The notes beneath the pieces were generated by a model that saw nothing but the letters and a program-made list of their open reading frames with translations, was not told where the DNA came from and made no database searches. A stretch of DNA of 64,000 bases from Petrimonas sp. IBARAKI (GTDB lineage Bacteria > Bacteroidota > Bacteroidia > Bacteroidales > Dysgonomonadaceae), in the NCBI GenBank assembly GCA_002356435.2, contig AP018040.2:2170001-2234000 (forward strand), given 5' to 3'. The translations under genes and the position numbers were made by a program. This document shows, in pieces, positions 55,026-64,000 of the stretch. The number at the start of each line of letters is the position of its first letter. Position 1 is the stretch's first letter.

Positions 55026-56513
55026 TCAGTTCATCACATTAAAATCCACTTCTATCGGTTTGTTCTTTTCAAAATCATGCAGCGTCAGTTTCCGAAGCTT
55101 GAAATAGCTCTGCCAATAGTTGCGCAGGGCGGAGATGTAGTTGCGCTGTGCTTCCTGACGGCGGCTGGTGGACAGTGTCAGGCTGTTGATGTCCGCCTTT
55201 CCGATGATAAAACGCTCCTGCGTTTGTTCATACGCCACTTTGGCAAGTTCCATCGCCTCTTCAGCGCTGCGGATCATCTGTTGCTGTACCGAGAAGTCAC
55301 CCACGGTCATGATCACGTCTTCTTCCAGCCGGATTTCGCTTTCCTGTGCCGAAAGTTGCGTGATGTTCAGGTTGTTTTTCGCCATGTTGTACCGTCCTTT
55401 GCGAACGCCCCAGTCCACAATGGGGATGGTGAGCGTCAGCGCCAGAATGTCCTGCCGCAGCGGATTGCGGTATACATCACGGAACGTGGGAGCAATCTGG
55501 TTGAACCCCATGCTTGCGTTCAACCCGATGCTGAACAGCGATTCACGACGGGTGCGGTCGAGCGTTTGCTCCGATTCCAGAATACGCTGCTTGTGTTCCA
55601 GATACTGCGGGTTGTTCTCTTTGGCGAACATCAGGGCATCGTCCACGTTTACGATGACATCTTTGGGATAATCGGGCAGTTGCAGCGTTATTTTCGTGTC
55701 CTTATCCAGATTGAGGTAGGCCGCCAGGGCGAACATCGCCCGTTTCAAGCGCAGTTCGGCATTTTGAAGCGAGTTTTGAGCGTTTACGCGGTCGAGTTTC
55801 AGCGTGAGCAGTTCCGATTGTCCGATGGAGGCGATTTTGTGTTTCTCCTCACCGATCCGGTATAACCGTTCCGAGTTCCTTCGATTTTCCAACGCCAGTT
55901 GATGTTCGGCTTGCGCCATCGCCAAGTCGAAAAAGTAACCCGACGCAGTTTCAGCCGTGGTTTCCAGATTGGAGATCAATTCCTTTTGCGCCCGTTCGAA
56001 CTTGAGCGGCTCAATCTTCTTTTCCCACTTAAACCGGTTGTAGCCCAACAACTCCTGCCGGTAACCGATACGGACGGGCACGCTGTTAAACTGGCTTCGT
56101 GCCAGGTCACCGAAGTTGCGGATGTAGCCCAGTTCGGTATCCACGAAAAACGTTCCACCCGTGAAGTCGAAGTTTTGCTGAGCGGCCAAGTTTCCGTAGG
56201 AATAGAGCGACTGCTGGCGGCGATACACGTCGATGTTCTGTTCCGAATCGTAACGGCGGGTAAAATCGCGGTTGTAGCGCAGTGGCGTGGCATAAAGCGT
56301 GAGTGACGGCAGCCGTGCCGCCTTAAACGTAAGGTATTCCCACCGGCTTGCCATATACATGTTCTTGGCACGAAACGCCGAGAGCGAACTGTCGTTTGCC
56401 AACGCCACGGTGCGCTGCAAATCGAGGGTTATTTCAGATTGTTGGGCGGAAACAGTGACTGAACCGAACCAACCCATAACCGCGAAAAGGAATAATAAAC
56501 GGTTATATTTCAT
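55026..56513 (-). CDS. TolC-family outer-membrane channel
   Basis: A 495-residue outer-membrane efflux protein. Signal peptide ends TVSAQQ near residue 24. The two-fold helical repeat is visible (QNAELRLKRAMFALAAYLNLDKD and YISALRNYWQSYFKLRKLTL as equivalent helices), and there is the usual coiled-coil hairpin region. It would join with the adaptor and the RND subunits to make a channel through both membranes. It lies between two pump genes. Confidence 0.93.
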   Translation of the reverse strand: MKYNRLLFLFAVMGWFGSVTVSAQQSEITLDLQRTVALANDSSLSAFRAKNMYMASRWEYLTFKAARLPSLTLYATPLRYNRDFTRRYDSEQNIDVYRRQQSLYSYGNLAAQQNFDFTGGTFFVDTELGYIRNFGDLARSQFNSVPVRIGYRQELLGYNRFKWEKKIEPLKFERAQKELISNLETTAETASGYFFDLAMAQAEHQLALENRRNSERLYRIGEEKHKIASIGQSELLTLKLDRVNAQNSLQNAELRLKRAMFALAAYLNLDKDTKITLQLPDYPKDVIVNVDDALMFAKENNPQYLEHKQRILESEQTLDRTRRESLFSIGLNASMGFNQIAPTFRDVYRNPLRQDILALTLTIPIVDWGVRKGRYNMAKNNLNITQLSAQESEIRLEEDVIMTVGDFSVQQQMIRSAEEAMELAKVAYEQTQERFIIGKADINSLTLSTSRRQEAQRNYISALRNYWQSYFKLRKLTLHDFEKNKPIEVDFNVMN

Positions 56514-56568
56514 ATTTTTATTATTTTAGAATAAAGATATCAAATTGGCACATTATACAATTAACACA

Positions 56569-59500
56569 TTAATCATTCTCCACAGTCTTCATATCCGACG
56601 TTTTATTTCTATATATCGCCCAATAAACCACTGGCACCACAAAGAGGCTGACCAGCATCCCGATTACCATGGTTCCGATCATACCGACGGCAAGCGGTTT
56701 CTGCAATTCCGAACCCAAATCGAACGAAAAGAGCAGCGGAACCATTGCCAGAATGGTAGTGAGCGACGTCATTATAATGGCACGCAAGCGCTTTACGCCG
56801 CCCGTGTGGATGGCTTCCATCAGCGGAACACCCTGTTTGCGAAGTTCGTTGATCATATCCAGTTTCAGGATGCTGTCGTTGATGATGATACCGCTCGACA
56901 CGATCAGCCCGATGGCACTCATCAGGTTGAGCGTATGTCCCGTTACCCAGAGCAACACCAATGCAAAAGCGATGTCGATGGGTATTTCCACCAGTACGAT
57001 GAGCGGCTGCAGGAAGTTCTCGAACTGCGAGGAGAGGATAAAATACATCAGCAGCACGGAGACCAGCAGAATAACCACCAGCTCGCCCAGCATCTTCCGG
57101 TTGGAGAAGAAGCTGCCCGAAAAGGCCGCTTCCCACACATTATCTTGTCTGATAACCGTTTCAGCGTTTTTTATAAGCGTTTCGGGATGCTTCACGTTGT
57201 AGTAATTCATCGGGATGTACTCGCCGTTCTTGCCCGCCACGATGGTTTTGATGTCTTCGCCACGATGCACTTTCACGAGTGACTGCAACGGTATCATCGT
57301 TCCCGGATTGCCTGAAGTGGCGTTGGTTTTAACCAGCGTTTCACGCAGCACTTGCTGCACGGGTTGCTGTTTTCCCGCCAACGAAATGGGCAGGTATTGC
57401 TGGTACGAACGCAGCACGGCAATCTGGTTTTCGCGGAAAGCGGTGCGCAGCGTGCGATATACTTCGGCGTAATCGACGCTGTAAAGCAACAGTTTCTCCT
57501 TGTCGATGCTCACCGTGTATTGCTGTTCAAAGGGCACACCCTCGGCTTCCTCTCCGGTGGCGGCAAGCAGTTTTCGCTCCGTTGTGCGGATGGTTTCGGC
57601 ATCGGGAACCTCCCCGCGGTTGGCGGGATAGAGTTGCAGGGCAATGTCTGCCTCGGAAGTATCGAATATCTTCTCGAACACGTTTTCGGGAGGCGAGAAC
57701 GTAACCACGGCGTGCGGGTAATTCTTTTTTATCCACCCGGAAATGTATTGTTTCAGCTTGTCTATTTGCGATGCTTTACCGGTGCGGAAATAGAGTTGCG
57801 CTTCAGAGGGTGTGAGGTCGTTTTCCTTGTCGAGCAGGTACTGCCGGTGTCCAACGTACGCGGCATGTTCGGTGGTCATTTCGTCCGTCGATTTCATCAG
57901 ATTGAAAACCCGCTCCCTGTTTTCGTCCACGTGAATGTTTTCGTTCCACTCCACCATTGCCACGGTTTCGGTGTGGTCGATGTGCGGCATGGAAGATTTG
58001 GGCATGACGCGAAACATCAGTACGCAAAACGGAACGGAAAGGATGATAAACAGAAACGTGACAGTTTTGTGGCGAAAGAAAATTTCGATTCCGCGGTCGT
58101 ACCAACTGAAAGCCCGTTTATCGGCCTGCTGTTGTGTCCGGGCAAAGAAATCGCCAATCTTGTTGGGGCGTATTTTCATGCCGTACACCAACTTGTACAG
58201 CACGGGCAGCAAAATTATTCCCGTGAAGTAGGAGATAAGCAGACCCACGCTTACGGCAAACGCCTGTGCAAAGAAGATGGCTCCGGCTATGCCGCTCATG
58301 AACACCAGCGGCACGAACACGGCAATGGTGGTGAGCGTGGAGCTGAGCACGGGCGTGATGACCTCGTTGGTTCCCTTGATGCACGACTCTTCCAGCGAGT
58401 AACCCTGCATCCGGTATTGGCTGATGATGTCGGTTACGATGATGGCGCTGTCGATCATCATTCCCACGGCGAGGATCAGTCCCGAAAGGGTGATGATGTT
58501 GAGCGATTGCCCGAAGAGGTAGAAAAAGATAAACGTGGTGAGCAGCGCGGTTGTCATACTGATACCGATAATTATCGGAGATTTGGCATCGCCCAGGAAA
58601 AGCAGCGCCACGATGAAGACGAGCAGAAAGCCGAGCGTGAGGTTTTCCCGCAGGTTGGCGATGGTGTAATCCAGCAGTTCGGTCTGGTTGCGGTTCACAG
58701 TAAATTGCACGTCGGGATAGGTGCGTTCCAGGTCGGCAAGCGTGGCGTGGAGCGATTTCTTGAGGCTTTTCATGGTTTCGTCCGCCTGTTTAATAACTCC
58801 TAAGGTAACCGCCCGTTTTCCGTTAATAAGAGACATTCCCGTTTCGGGTTGGCGCGCCACCTCAATTTTTGCCAGATCTTTGAGCTGAAAAATGCGGTCG
58901 CCCTTGCGCAGGTAGATATTGCGCACATCTTCGGGCGTGCGCAGCAGCGAGGAGAACTTGATGTTGTACTCGTAATAGCCGTCGCGCACAATCATGCTTC
59001 CGGGCTCGATGTTGTTGGCCGCGAGGGTGTTTTCGATATCGTTTAAACTGATGGAGGCGGATTCCAGCATGGGAAGGTCGGGTACGATCTGAAGATGCCG
59101 GTACATCAGTCCGGTCATGTCCGCCATGGCCACTTCGGGCAGTTGCTCGATGCGGCGTTTCACCACGTTGTCGGCAAAATCGGACAGGTCTAAGAATTTT
59201 TGCTCGTCGGTATCGGTGTAAGGCGCATCGTCTTTTAGCGTGAGGTTCAGGTAGAACACGGGAATATCGGTAGCGCTGGCTTTAATTACTCGCGGACGGC
59301 GGAAATCGCGGGGCAGGCTGTTCATCGCGGCGTCAATCTTTTCGTTCACCTCGATAAATGCCAGGTCGGTGTTGGTGCCGAAATCGAATTTCAGGCGCAC
59401 CAATGCCGAGCCGTCGCGGGTTTCGCTGCGGATGTCGCGCAGTTTGCCCACCTGCATCAATTGGCGGCGGACGGGTTTGACCACGGTGTTTTCCAGTTCG

Positions 59501-59664
59501 CGTGCCGACATGTTGTCGCCCGTCACCTGCACGGTAATTTCGGGAATGGCAATGTCGGGCAGCAGCGACACGGGCAGCGTGTTGTAGGTGATGATGCCGA
59601 TAATTACGCAGGCCAGAAAGACCATGAGGACGGCGATGGGACGGCGGAGGAGGAATTTGATCAT
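56569..59664 (-). CDS. RND efflux pump subunit (first of the operon)
   Basis: A 1031-residue AcrB/CusA-family pump. N-terminus LLRRPIAVLMVFLACVIIG; TM4 reads VGMMIDSAIIVTD, again with a single Asp; the TM10 region reads GIIINDSILKLDMINE, with a Lys later than in AcrB. Long open frames exist opposite it but are shadows of its high-GC codon pattern. In normal operons this gene directly follows the adaptor; here propeller genes lie between. Confidence 0.93.
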   Translation of the reverse strand: MIKFLLRRPIAVLMVFLACVIIGIITYNTLPVSLLPDIAIPEITVQVTGDNMSARELENTVVKPVRRQLMQVGKLRDIRSETRDGSALVRLKFDFGTNTDLAFIEVNEKIDAAMNSLPRDFRRPRVIKASATDIPVFYLNLTLKDDAPYTDTDEQKFLDLSDFADNVVKRRIEQLPEVAMADMTGLMYRHLQIVPDLPMLESASISLNDIENTLAANNIEPGSMIVRDGYYEYNIKFSSLLRTPEDVRNIYLRKGDRIFQLKDLAKIEVARQPETGMSLINGKRAVTLGVIKQADETMKSLKKSLHATLADLERTYPDVQFTVNRNQTELLDYTIANLRENLTLGFLLVFIVALLFLGDAKSPIIIGISMTTALLTTFIFFYLFGQSLNIITLSGLILAVGMMIDSAIIVTDIISQYRMQGYSLEESCIKGTNEVITPVLSSTLTTIAVFVPLVFMSGIAGAIFFAQAFAVSVGLLISYFTGIILLPVLYKLVYGMKIRPNKIGDFFARTQQQADKRAFSWYDRGIEIFFRHKTVTFLFIILSVPFCVLMFRVMPKSSMPHIDHTETVAMVEWNENIHVDENRERVFNLMKSTDEMTTEHAAYVGHRQYLLDKENDLTPSEAQLYFRTGKASQIDKLKQYISGWIKKNYPHAVVTFSPPENVFEKIFDTSEADIALQLYPANRGEVPDAETIRTTERKLLAATGEEAEGVPFEQQYTVSIDKEKLLLYSVDYAEVYRTLRTAFRENQIAVLRSYQQYLPISLAGKQQPVQQVLRETLVKTNATSGNPGTMIPLQSLVKVHRGEDIKTIVAGKNGEYIPMNYYNVKHPETLIKNAETVIRQDNVWEAAFSGSFFSNRKMLGELVVILLVSVLLMYFILSSQFENFLQPLIVLVEIPIDIAFALVLLWVTGHTLNLMSAIGLIVSSGIIINDSILKLDMINELRKQGVPLMEAIHTGGVKRLRAIIMTSLTTILAMVPLLFSFDLGSELQKPLAVGMIGTMVIGMLVSLFVVPVVYWAIYRNKTSDMKTVEND

Positions 59665-59689
59665 ATTGTGTATTATTGACTATCTACTC

Positions 59690-60184
59690 TTAGTTGCTGA
59701 CAGAGTTGTGAGATTTAATTAATTTAGTATCATTAATTTCAGGTGTTTGAATAGTTCGTATATAATTTCTTGAAAAATCATACTCTACTATTTTTCTGAG
59801 ATCTTCCATATATATTGTGGGTGTGTCAGTATTTATAAAAAACCTCGTTGAGTGCAAATATTCTTGGGGACCTTGTCCCTTTGTTCCAATTTGATTTAAA
59901 AATTTTCCGGAAACATCGAAAGCGTAAAATGTATTTCCTGATATGAAAATGACACTATCCTTGAGTATTATTTTAGGGAAAGGGGTATATACCACTAAAC
60001 ATTTTTCCTTAGTTTCCAAAGGAACAAGATCGATCGATGAAAATAGGTCAGAACAATAAACTCTCTGATGTTTTTCCACACTTCCGACCAAATCTATAAC
60101 AGGATATTCTAATGGTACTTCTTTATGAGTACATGCCAAAAAAAACAATATAAAACTAATAAAAAAGAATATTTGTTTCATCAT
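59690..60184 (-). pseudogene. Truncated 6-bladed beta-propeller lipoprotein
   Basis: A 164-residue frame with signal peptide and lipobox FLAC, the family start SSIDLVPLETKEK and GTKGQGPQEYL, ending at SHNSVSN. Intact relatives are near 390 residues, so about 230 residues (some four blades) are missing. Only 25 bases separate it from the RND gene, so the lost part was probably deleted together with any spacer. A short functional form cannot be excluded. Confidence 0.7.
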
Positions 60185-60213
60185 AAATTAGTTTTTAATT
60201 TATCCTATATGTT

Positions 60214-61389
60214 TTAATTCTTGTGCTTTATCAACATAATTACCGGATTGGATTCTTCGTTCAATGTCGCTGCAATCTCTTTTAATCTGCCTTTCAGTTC
60301 CCCTTTTTTGTAAGATTCAACCAATTGATGAGCTTCTAAAGGTTGCCAAGACTCGATTTCGTGATTCACAGGTCTTAACCAGTTCATGTATAGCTCTTTT
60401 TTTGTTGAATAATCGCCGTTATATACCGTGTAATTAAAAAAAGCTTTTTCCTGCCTGTCGTACATCATAAAAGTTTTTGGAAATCCTCTTTCAGTGTCCC
60501 AGTCAAATACATTTTTTATTGTTTCGAAGAAGAAATAATGGTCTGAAAGTTGTCTCAACATAAGGAAGACTCCGGGATCCATAGATCTGATTGGCGGCGT
60601 TCTTGCGATAGACGGATGTATACTATAATCCGGCAACAATGAATATATGGTATCACACGAGTGGTCTAACAAAAACCAATCTCCTTTGAATGGGATTATG
60701 GTGCGATAATATCCTGGAGATATGGTATACGTCGTCTCGCTTGCTCTGTCGATCTTCTGTTGCTCTAAATACAACCTTTCTTTATATGGAATTTTTATCT
60801 CTTTGGTAATACTTCCATCTTTTTTGGATACAATAACGAAAGATATCTCTTTATTATACTCATCGTAACAGATCAAATTATCTTTATCGTAATTGAACAT
60901 CTCGGTGTAAAACATAGAACCGCCACCTTCTTTGTGATTAAAGCTTCTTTTATATTTCCCATTTAAGTCATATACCACAATTTTTCTTCTTGAATGGTCG
61001 TTTATGAAAATTTCTCCGTTCTCTTCATCCAGCCTGATGATCAACGAAGATACATATTCTTCGCCTCCTTGCCCTTTACGGTTTATTACCCTCAATGCTT
61101 TCCCGTTTCTGTCATAAACAAAAATATTTCCGTCCCCTGTTCGGTTTCTTACCAATATAATTTCTTTGCCAACATCCTGCACAAAACCTTGATTAAGAAA
61201 TTCATCGTTGGTTTCCAGCGGAATATACTCTACATCCATAAAATCCTGAAGGATCAGTTCCTTTTTGGGGTAATTCGTTTTTGTTACATCAACTGTTATT
61301 AATTTATCGGTTGATTGTTTATTTCCATCTGTGCAGCCAGATATAATCGCAAACAAGATGAGTGCCAGGTATAATTTTGATGAACTCAT
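60214..61389 (-). CDS. 6-bladed beta-propeller lipoprotein, array copy 3
   Basis: Lipobox IISGC (Cys near residue 19). The mature protein shares with its upstream neighbour LITVDVTKTNYPKKEL, ILQDFMDVEYIPLETND, FVQDVGK, GNIFVYDRNGKALRVIN, ARTPPIRSMDP and the end NPVIMLIKHKN. These six-blade proteins occur widely in Bacteroidetes, often near TlpA-like genes, and their ligands are unknown. Its ATG overlaps the previous stop by four bases (61386-61389), so it is translationally coupled. Clearly AT-rich compared with the RND genes. Confidence 0.85.
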   Translation of the reverse strand: MSSSKLYLALILFAIISGCTDGNKQSTDKLITVDVTKTNYPKKELILQDFMDVEYIPLETNDEFLNQGFVQDVGKEIILVRNRTGDGNIFVYDRNGKALRVINRKGQGGEEYVSSLIIRLDEENGEIFINDHSRRKIVVYDLNGKYKRSFNHKEGGGSMFYTEMFNYDKDNLICYDEYNKEISFVIVSKKDGSITKEIKIPYKERLYLEQQKIDRASETTYTISPGYYRTIIPFKGDWFLLDHSCDTIYSLLPDYSIHPSIARTPPIRSMDPGVFLMLRQLSDHYFFFETIKNVFDWDTERGFPKTFMMYDRQEKAFFNYTVYNGDYSTKKELYMNWLRPVNHEIESWQPLEAHQLVESYKKGELKGRLKEIAATLNEESNPVIMLIKHKN

Positions 61390-62561
61390 TTTTTATGTTT
61401 TATAAGCATGATTATTGGATTCGAGTCTTCATCTAATGTCGAAGCAATTTCTTTCAACTTACCTTTCAATTCTCCCTTCTCGAAAGATTTAAGCAATTGA
61501 TAAGCTTCCAGGGGATACCAGTATCCTATTTCATGGTTAACAAGTCTTATCATGTCCATATAGATTACTTTCTTAATTGAAAAATCTCCATTGTATACTG
61601 TATAATTGAACATAGCTTTTTCCTGTTCATCATACATCATAAATGATCTTGGAAATCCATCTTTTGTATTAAAGTCATACACGTTTTTAATGGTTTCCAT
61701 AAAATAATATCGGTCCGAAATTAACCTCAAAATCAAAAAAAATTGTGGTTCCGTATTTTGGATAGGTGGGTTTCTTACGATTATTGAAGTCAAATTATTG
61801 TTCGGTAAAAGCGTGTAAATCGTATCGGATGAAAGTTCTAGTAATATCAAGCCATCTTTAGAAGGAATTATATTACTATACTCACCTGGAGATACAGTAT
61901 ACACCATGTCATTTACTTCATCTTTTAGTTGTTGCCGTAGGAATAACTTCTGCTTAACCGGAATCTCAATTTCCTTGGTAATACTCCCATCCTCTTTAGA
62001 TATAAGAAAGAATGATGTCTTCTTGTTTAAGTAATCATAACACATTAGATTTTCTTTGTCGTAATTTAATATATCTGTATAGACAATAGCCCTGTCAGTA
62101 TCTTGGTGTTTAAAACTTCTTTTAAAATTTCCAAATAGGTCATATACAACAATTTTTCGTGCAAATAGGTCATTGACGAACATTTCTCCCATATCCTCAT
62201 CTAATGTGATTCCTAAAATATCTGTATATTCTGTTCCGCTTTGTCCCTTATGATTTATTTTCCTAACAGATTTGCCATTCCTATCGTAAACAAAAATATT
62301 CCCATCATCATTTCGATTTATTACTAAAATAAAGTTCTTACCGATGTCCTGAACAAAGCCCTGATTAACAAAATCATCATTCGTCTCCAACGCGACATAT
62401 TCCACATCCATGAAATCCTGAAGGATCAAATCCTTTTTGGGATAATCCCTTTTTGTAACATCTACGGTTATTAGATCATCGGATGATTTTTTAATTTTTT
62501 CTGTACATCCAACAATTATTGTTAATAGGAAGATTGTCAGAGTGAATTTTATCGTTTTCAT
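61386..62561 (-). CDS. 6-bladed beta-propeller lipoprotein, array copy 2
   Basis: Lipobox IIVGC. It has the same 391-residue length as copy 3, similar from end to end, evidence of tandem duplication. Family blocks: VTKRDYPKKDLILQDFMDVEY, VALETND, GQSGTEYTDIL, and the final NPIIMLIKHKK. Start overlaps the stop of copy 1 by four bases (62558-62561) and its stop overlaps the start of copy 3. The last bases plus next start are nearly identical at both junctions. Location probably periplasmic face of the outer membrane. Confidence 0.87.
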   Translation of the reverse strand: MKTIKFTLTIFLLTIIVGCTEKIKKSSDDLITVDVTKRDYPKKDLILQDFMDVEYVALETNDDFVNQGFVQDIGKNFILVINRNDDGNIFVYDRNGKSVRKINHKGQSGTEYTDILGITLDEDMGEMFVNDLFARKIVVYDLFGNFKRSFKHQDTDRAIVYTDILNYDKENLMCYDYLNKKTSFFLISKEDGSITKEIEIPVKQKLFLRQQLKDEVNDMVYTVSPGEYSNIIPSKDGLILLELSSDTIYTLLPNNNLTSIIVRNPPIQNTEPQFFLILRLISDRYYFMETIKNVYDFNTKDGFPRSFMMYDEQEKAMFNYTVYNGDFSIKKVIYMDMIRLVNHEIGYWYPLEAYQLLKSFEKGELKGKLKEIASTLDEDSNPIIMLIKHKK

Positions 62562-63248
62562 TTTTTATGTTTTATCAGCATGATTACCGGGTTGTCTTCT
62601 TCCTCCAATTCCGAGGCAATTTCTTTTAATTTACCTTTCAGCTCTCCTTTCTCGTAGGCTTCAACAAGATCCGAGGATTGTAGAAGTTGATGTTGCGCAA
62701 TTTCCCTGCTTATGGAATTCGACCCGAAATAGACTGATTTCTTATTTATAAAATCATCGTTATAAATCGAATACTCGAAAATGGCTTTTTCCTGTTTATC
62801 GTACAACAAATCGGTAACAGGAAACCCTTTCATCCGTTCCAAATCGAATTCTTTTTTAAGCGCTTGCATAAAAACGTATTGTTCCGTAATAACTGTTGGG
62901 AAAAGGAACACTTGTGGCTCCATAGTATGTATGGAAGGTGTTCTTGTCATAAAGGGTGTTGAAGTTTCCGTTTAAATCATATACCAATATTTTTCTCGCA
63001 GTGTAGTTTACAACAAACAGTTCATTTTTTTCTTCGTCCAGCACAATTTCATTTATTTGAGTGTATTCTTCACCGCTTTGCCCAAAACGGTTTATTTTCC
63101 TCAATCCTTTTCCTGTTTTTCTATCGAAAACAAAAATATCCCCATCTATAATTCGGTTTGTAACTAATAGGATATTTTTACCGACGGATCTCACAAATTC
63201 CTGTTTATGATAGCGAGTTTTCAACCCTTTTTTAAGATGCGTTTTCAT
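62558..63248 (-). pseudogene. 6-bladed beta-propeller lipoprotein, array copy 1, broken
   Basis: Two frames. The first (from ATG 63248, overlapping the adaptor stop in ATGA) opens MKT but jumps directly to QEFVRSVGKNILLVTNR, so the signal peptide and the first 60 residues are gone. It runs through ARKILVYDLNGNF and then loses frame near 62950. The C-terminal part (62950-62558) resumes with RTPSIHTMEPQVF and closes with NPVIMLIKHKK. About 115 residues between are missing. Despite decay, both ATGA junctions survive. Confidence 0.8.
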
Positions 63249-64000
63249 TCATTGTCTTCGGCCTTTTCTGTTACCGTTACGGGCGATTCGTGCGCCAGAT
63301 TAATGTTTCCGCTCACGATAATTTGGTCGCCTTCTTTCAGCGTTTCGCTGGTGATGGTGTATTCGGTGGCGTTTTCCAATCCGGTTTGTACGTAATTCCA
63401 AATGGCTTTTCCATCTACAACGGTAAAAACCACCTGTTTTCCAGTACGGAGCACAACGGCAGTTTTTGGAACAACCCACTGCTTGCCTGCCGAGCGGAAC
63501 GTACTCACACGTACATTCATTCCTTCCACCAATCGCGCGTGATAATTAACAGCGGCTTTTATCTGCACCATTCCGTTTTCGTTTACCCACGGGTTGATTT
63601 CCGAAACACGTCCGCTTACCTCCAATCCGGGCATCGAAAAAGGAACGATTTTCATGTTATCGTCAATGTTAATAAAGCCAAGTTCGTTTTCCAGCACGGT
63701 AAACTGCACTTCGAGGCTGCGTGTATCAATGATGTTGCAAAACACTTCGCTTGGAGAAGAGAGCGTATGCGGTTTGGCAAACAGGTTGGCTATGACACCG
63801 CCGATGGGCGCGGTGAGCGTGGCGCGCTGCAAATCGTGCGTTGCCATATTGAACTGCGTTTGCGCCGAATTGAATCCGCTTTTTACCCGTGCAAGCTCCA
63901 TCACATCTGTCGGAACTTTATTAAGGCTGTCTAATTTGTAACCTTGCCCGATAAGTACGTCTTGCATCTCCAACCGACTTCGGTCTAACGCATCTTTTGC
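63245..64000 (-). CDS. RND periplasmic adaptor (membrane fusion protein), 5' partial
   Basis: The frame is open to the right edge of the window, so the N-terminus lies outside. Visible are the end of the coiled-coil hairpin (ELARVKSGFNSAQTQFNMA), the lipoyl half LQRATLTAPIGGVIANLFAK, a beta-barrel domain with GLEVSGRVSEINPWV, and a membrane-proximal C-terminus (LKEGDQIIVSGNINLAHESP). It should bridge the RND pump and the TolC-like channel. Its stop overlaps the start of the first propeller gene. Confidence 0.92.
   Translation of the reverse strand, partial: AKDALDRSRLEMQDVLIGQGYKLDSLNKVPTDVMELARVKSGFNSAQTQFNMATHDLQRATLTAPIGGVIANLFAKPHTLSSPSEVFCNIIDTRSLEVQFTVLENELGFINIDDNMKIVPFSMPGLEVSGRVSEINPWVNENGMVQIKAAVNYHARLVEGMNVRVSTFRSAGKQWVVPKTAVVLRTGKQVVFTVVDGKAIWNYVQTGLENATEYTITSETLKEGDQIIVSGNINLAHESPVTVTEKAEDNE

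Noticed and set aside
57352-58803. 483-residue plus-strand open frame opposite the first RND pump
   Set aside because: The minus strand encodes an unmistakable RND protein across the whole stretch; the antisense frame has low-complexity His/Gln/Asp-rich content typical of a shadow frame, with no promoter or domain.

Overview
The window reads as a chromosomal stretch of a Bacteroidales bacterium, probably near Dysgonomonadaceae, though genus and species cannot be settled from the sequence alone. Several signs agree: promoters of the Bacteroidetes primary-sigma type (TTTG, 19-21 bases, TAnnTTTG), weak or absent Shine-Dalgarno sequences, many lipoproteins, a TonB receptor with a carboxypeptidase-like N-terminal domain, 6-bladed beta-propeller lipoproteins, OadGAB, and a MurT-MurK-MurQ gene order known from Tannerella.

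Region by region. 1-3.3 kb: dipeptidyl peptidase III (cut by the window edge) and folC. 3.4-6.6 kb: an AT-rich accessory patch with a MACPF-domain lipoprotein resembling Bacteroidales secreted antimicrobial proteins, facing two related lipoproteins. 6.7-8.8 kb: DUF937 protein, thyA-folA. 8.8-21.5 kb: a peptidoglycan breakdown and salvage region (amidase-like protein, two-domain glycosyltransferase, SpoIID/LytB, AmpG-like transporter; then MurT, MurK, MurQ), split by a Crp-type regulator, a YceI protein and an NAD(P)H-binding oxidoreductase. 21.5-30.6 kb: small housekeeping genes, a GltS-like carrier, an esterase, a His-rich small protein with its TonB receptor, GNAT, YgiD-type dioxygenase and DUF1846 protein. 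30.6-34.1 kb: the sodium-pumping oxaloacetate decarboxylase operon. 34.3-38.5 kb: queA, a DUF2027-Smr protein, a lipoprotein, argR and udk. 38.5-42.4 kb: a four-gene minus-strand operon predicted to decorate lipid A or another envelope glycan. 42.6-46.5 kb: BON/SH3 stress proteins, MsrB-MsrA, a tiny HExxH protein and ahcY.

46.6-51.8 kb is a decayed accessory zone: tRNA-Lys, the stump of a tyrosine recombinase, a 23-base-period repeat, a frameshifted AAA/DUF4143 ATPase, and intact and broken propeller lipoproteins. 51.8-64 kb holds a minus-strand RND efflux operon (adaptor, pump, outer-membrane channel, second pump). Between adaptor and first pump lies a tandem array of four AT-rich propeller-lipoprotein genes, two intact and two broken, mostly joined by ATGA stop-start overlaps.

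The most notable points are the propeller array inside the efflux operon, the MACPF lipoprotein locus, the enlarged salvage cluster, and the predicted polyprenyl-phosphate-sugar operon. No CRISPR array, rRNA or complete mobile element is visible.
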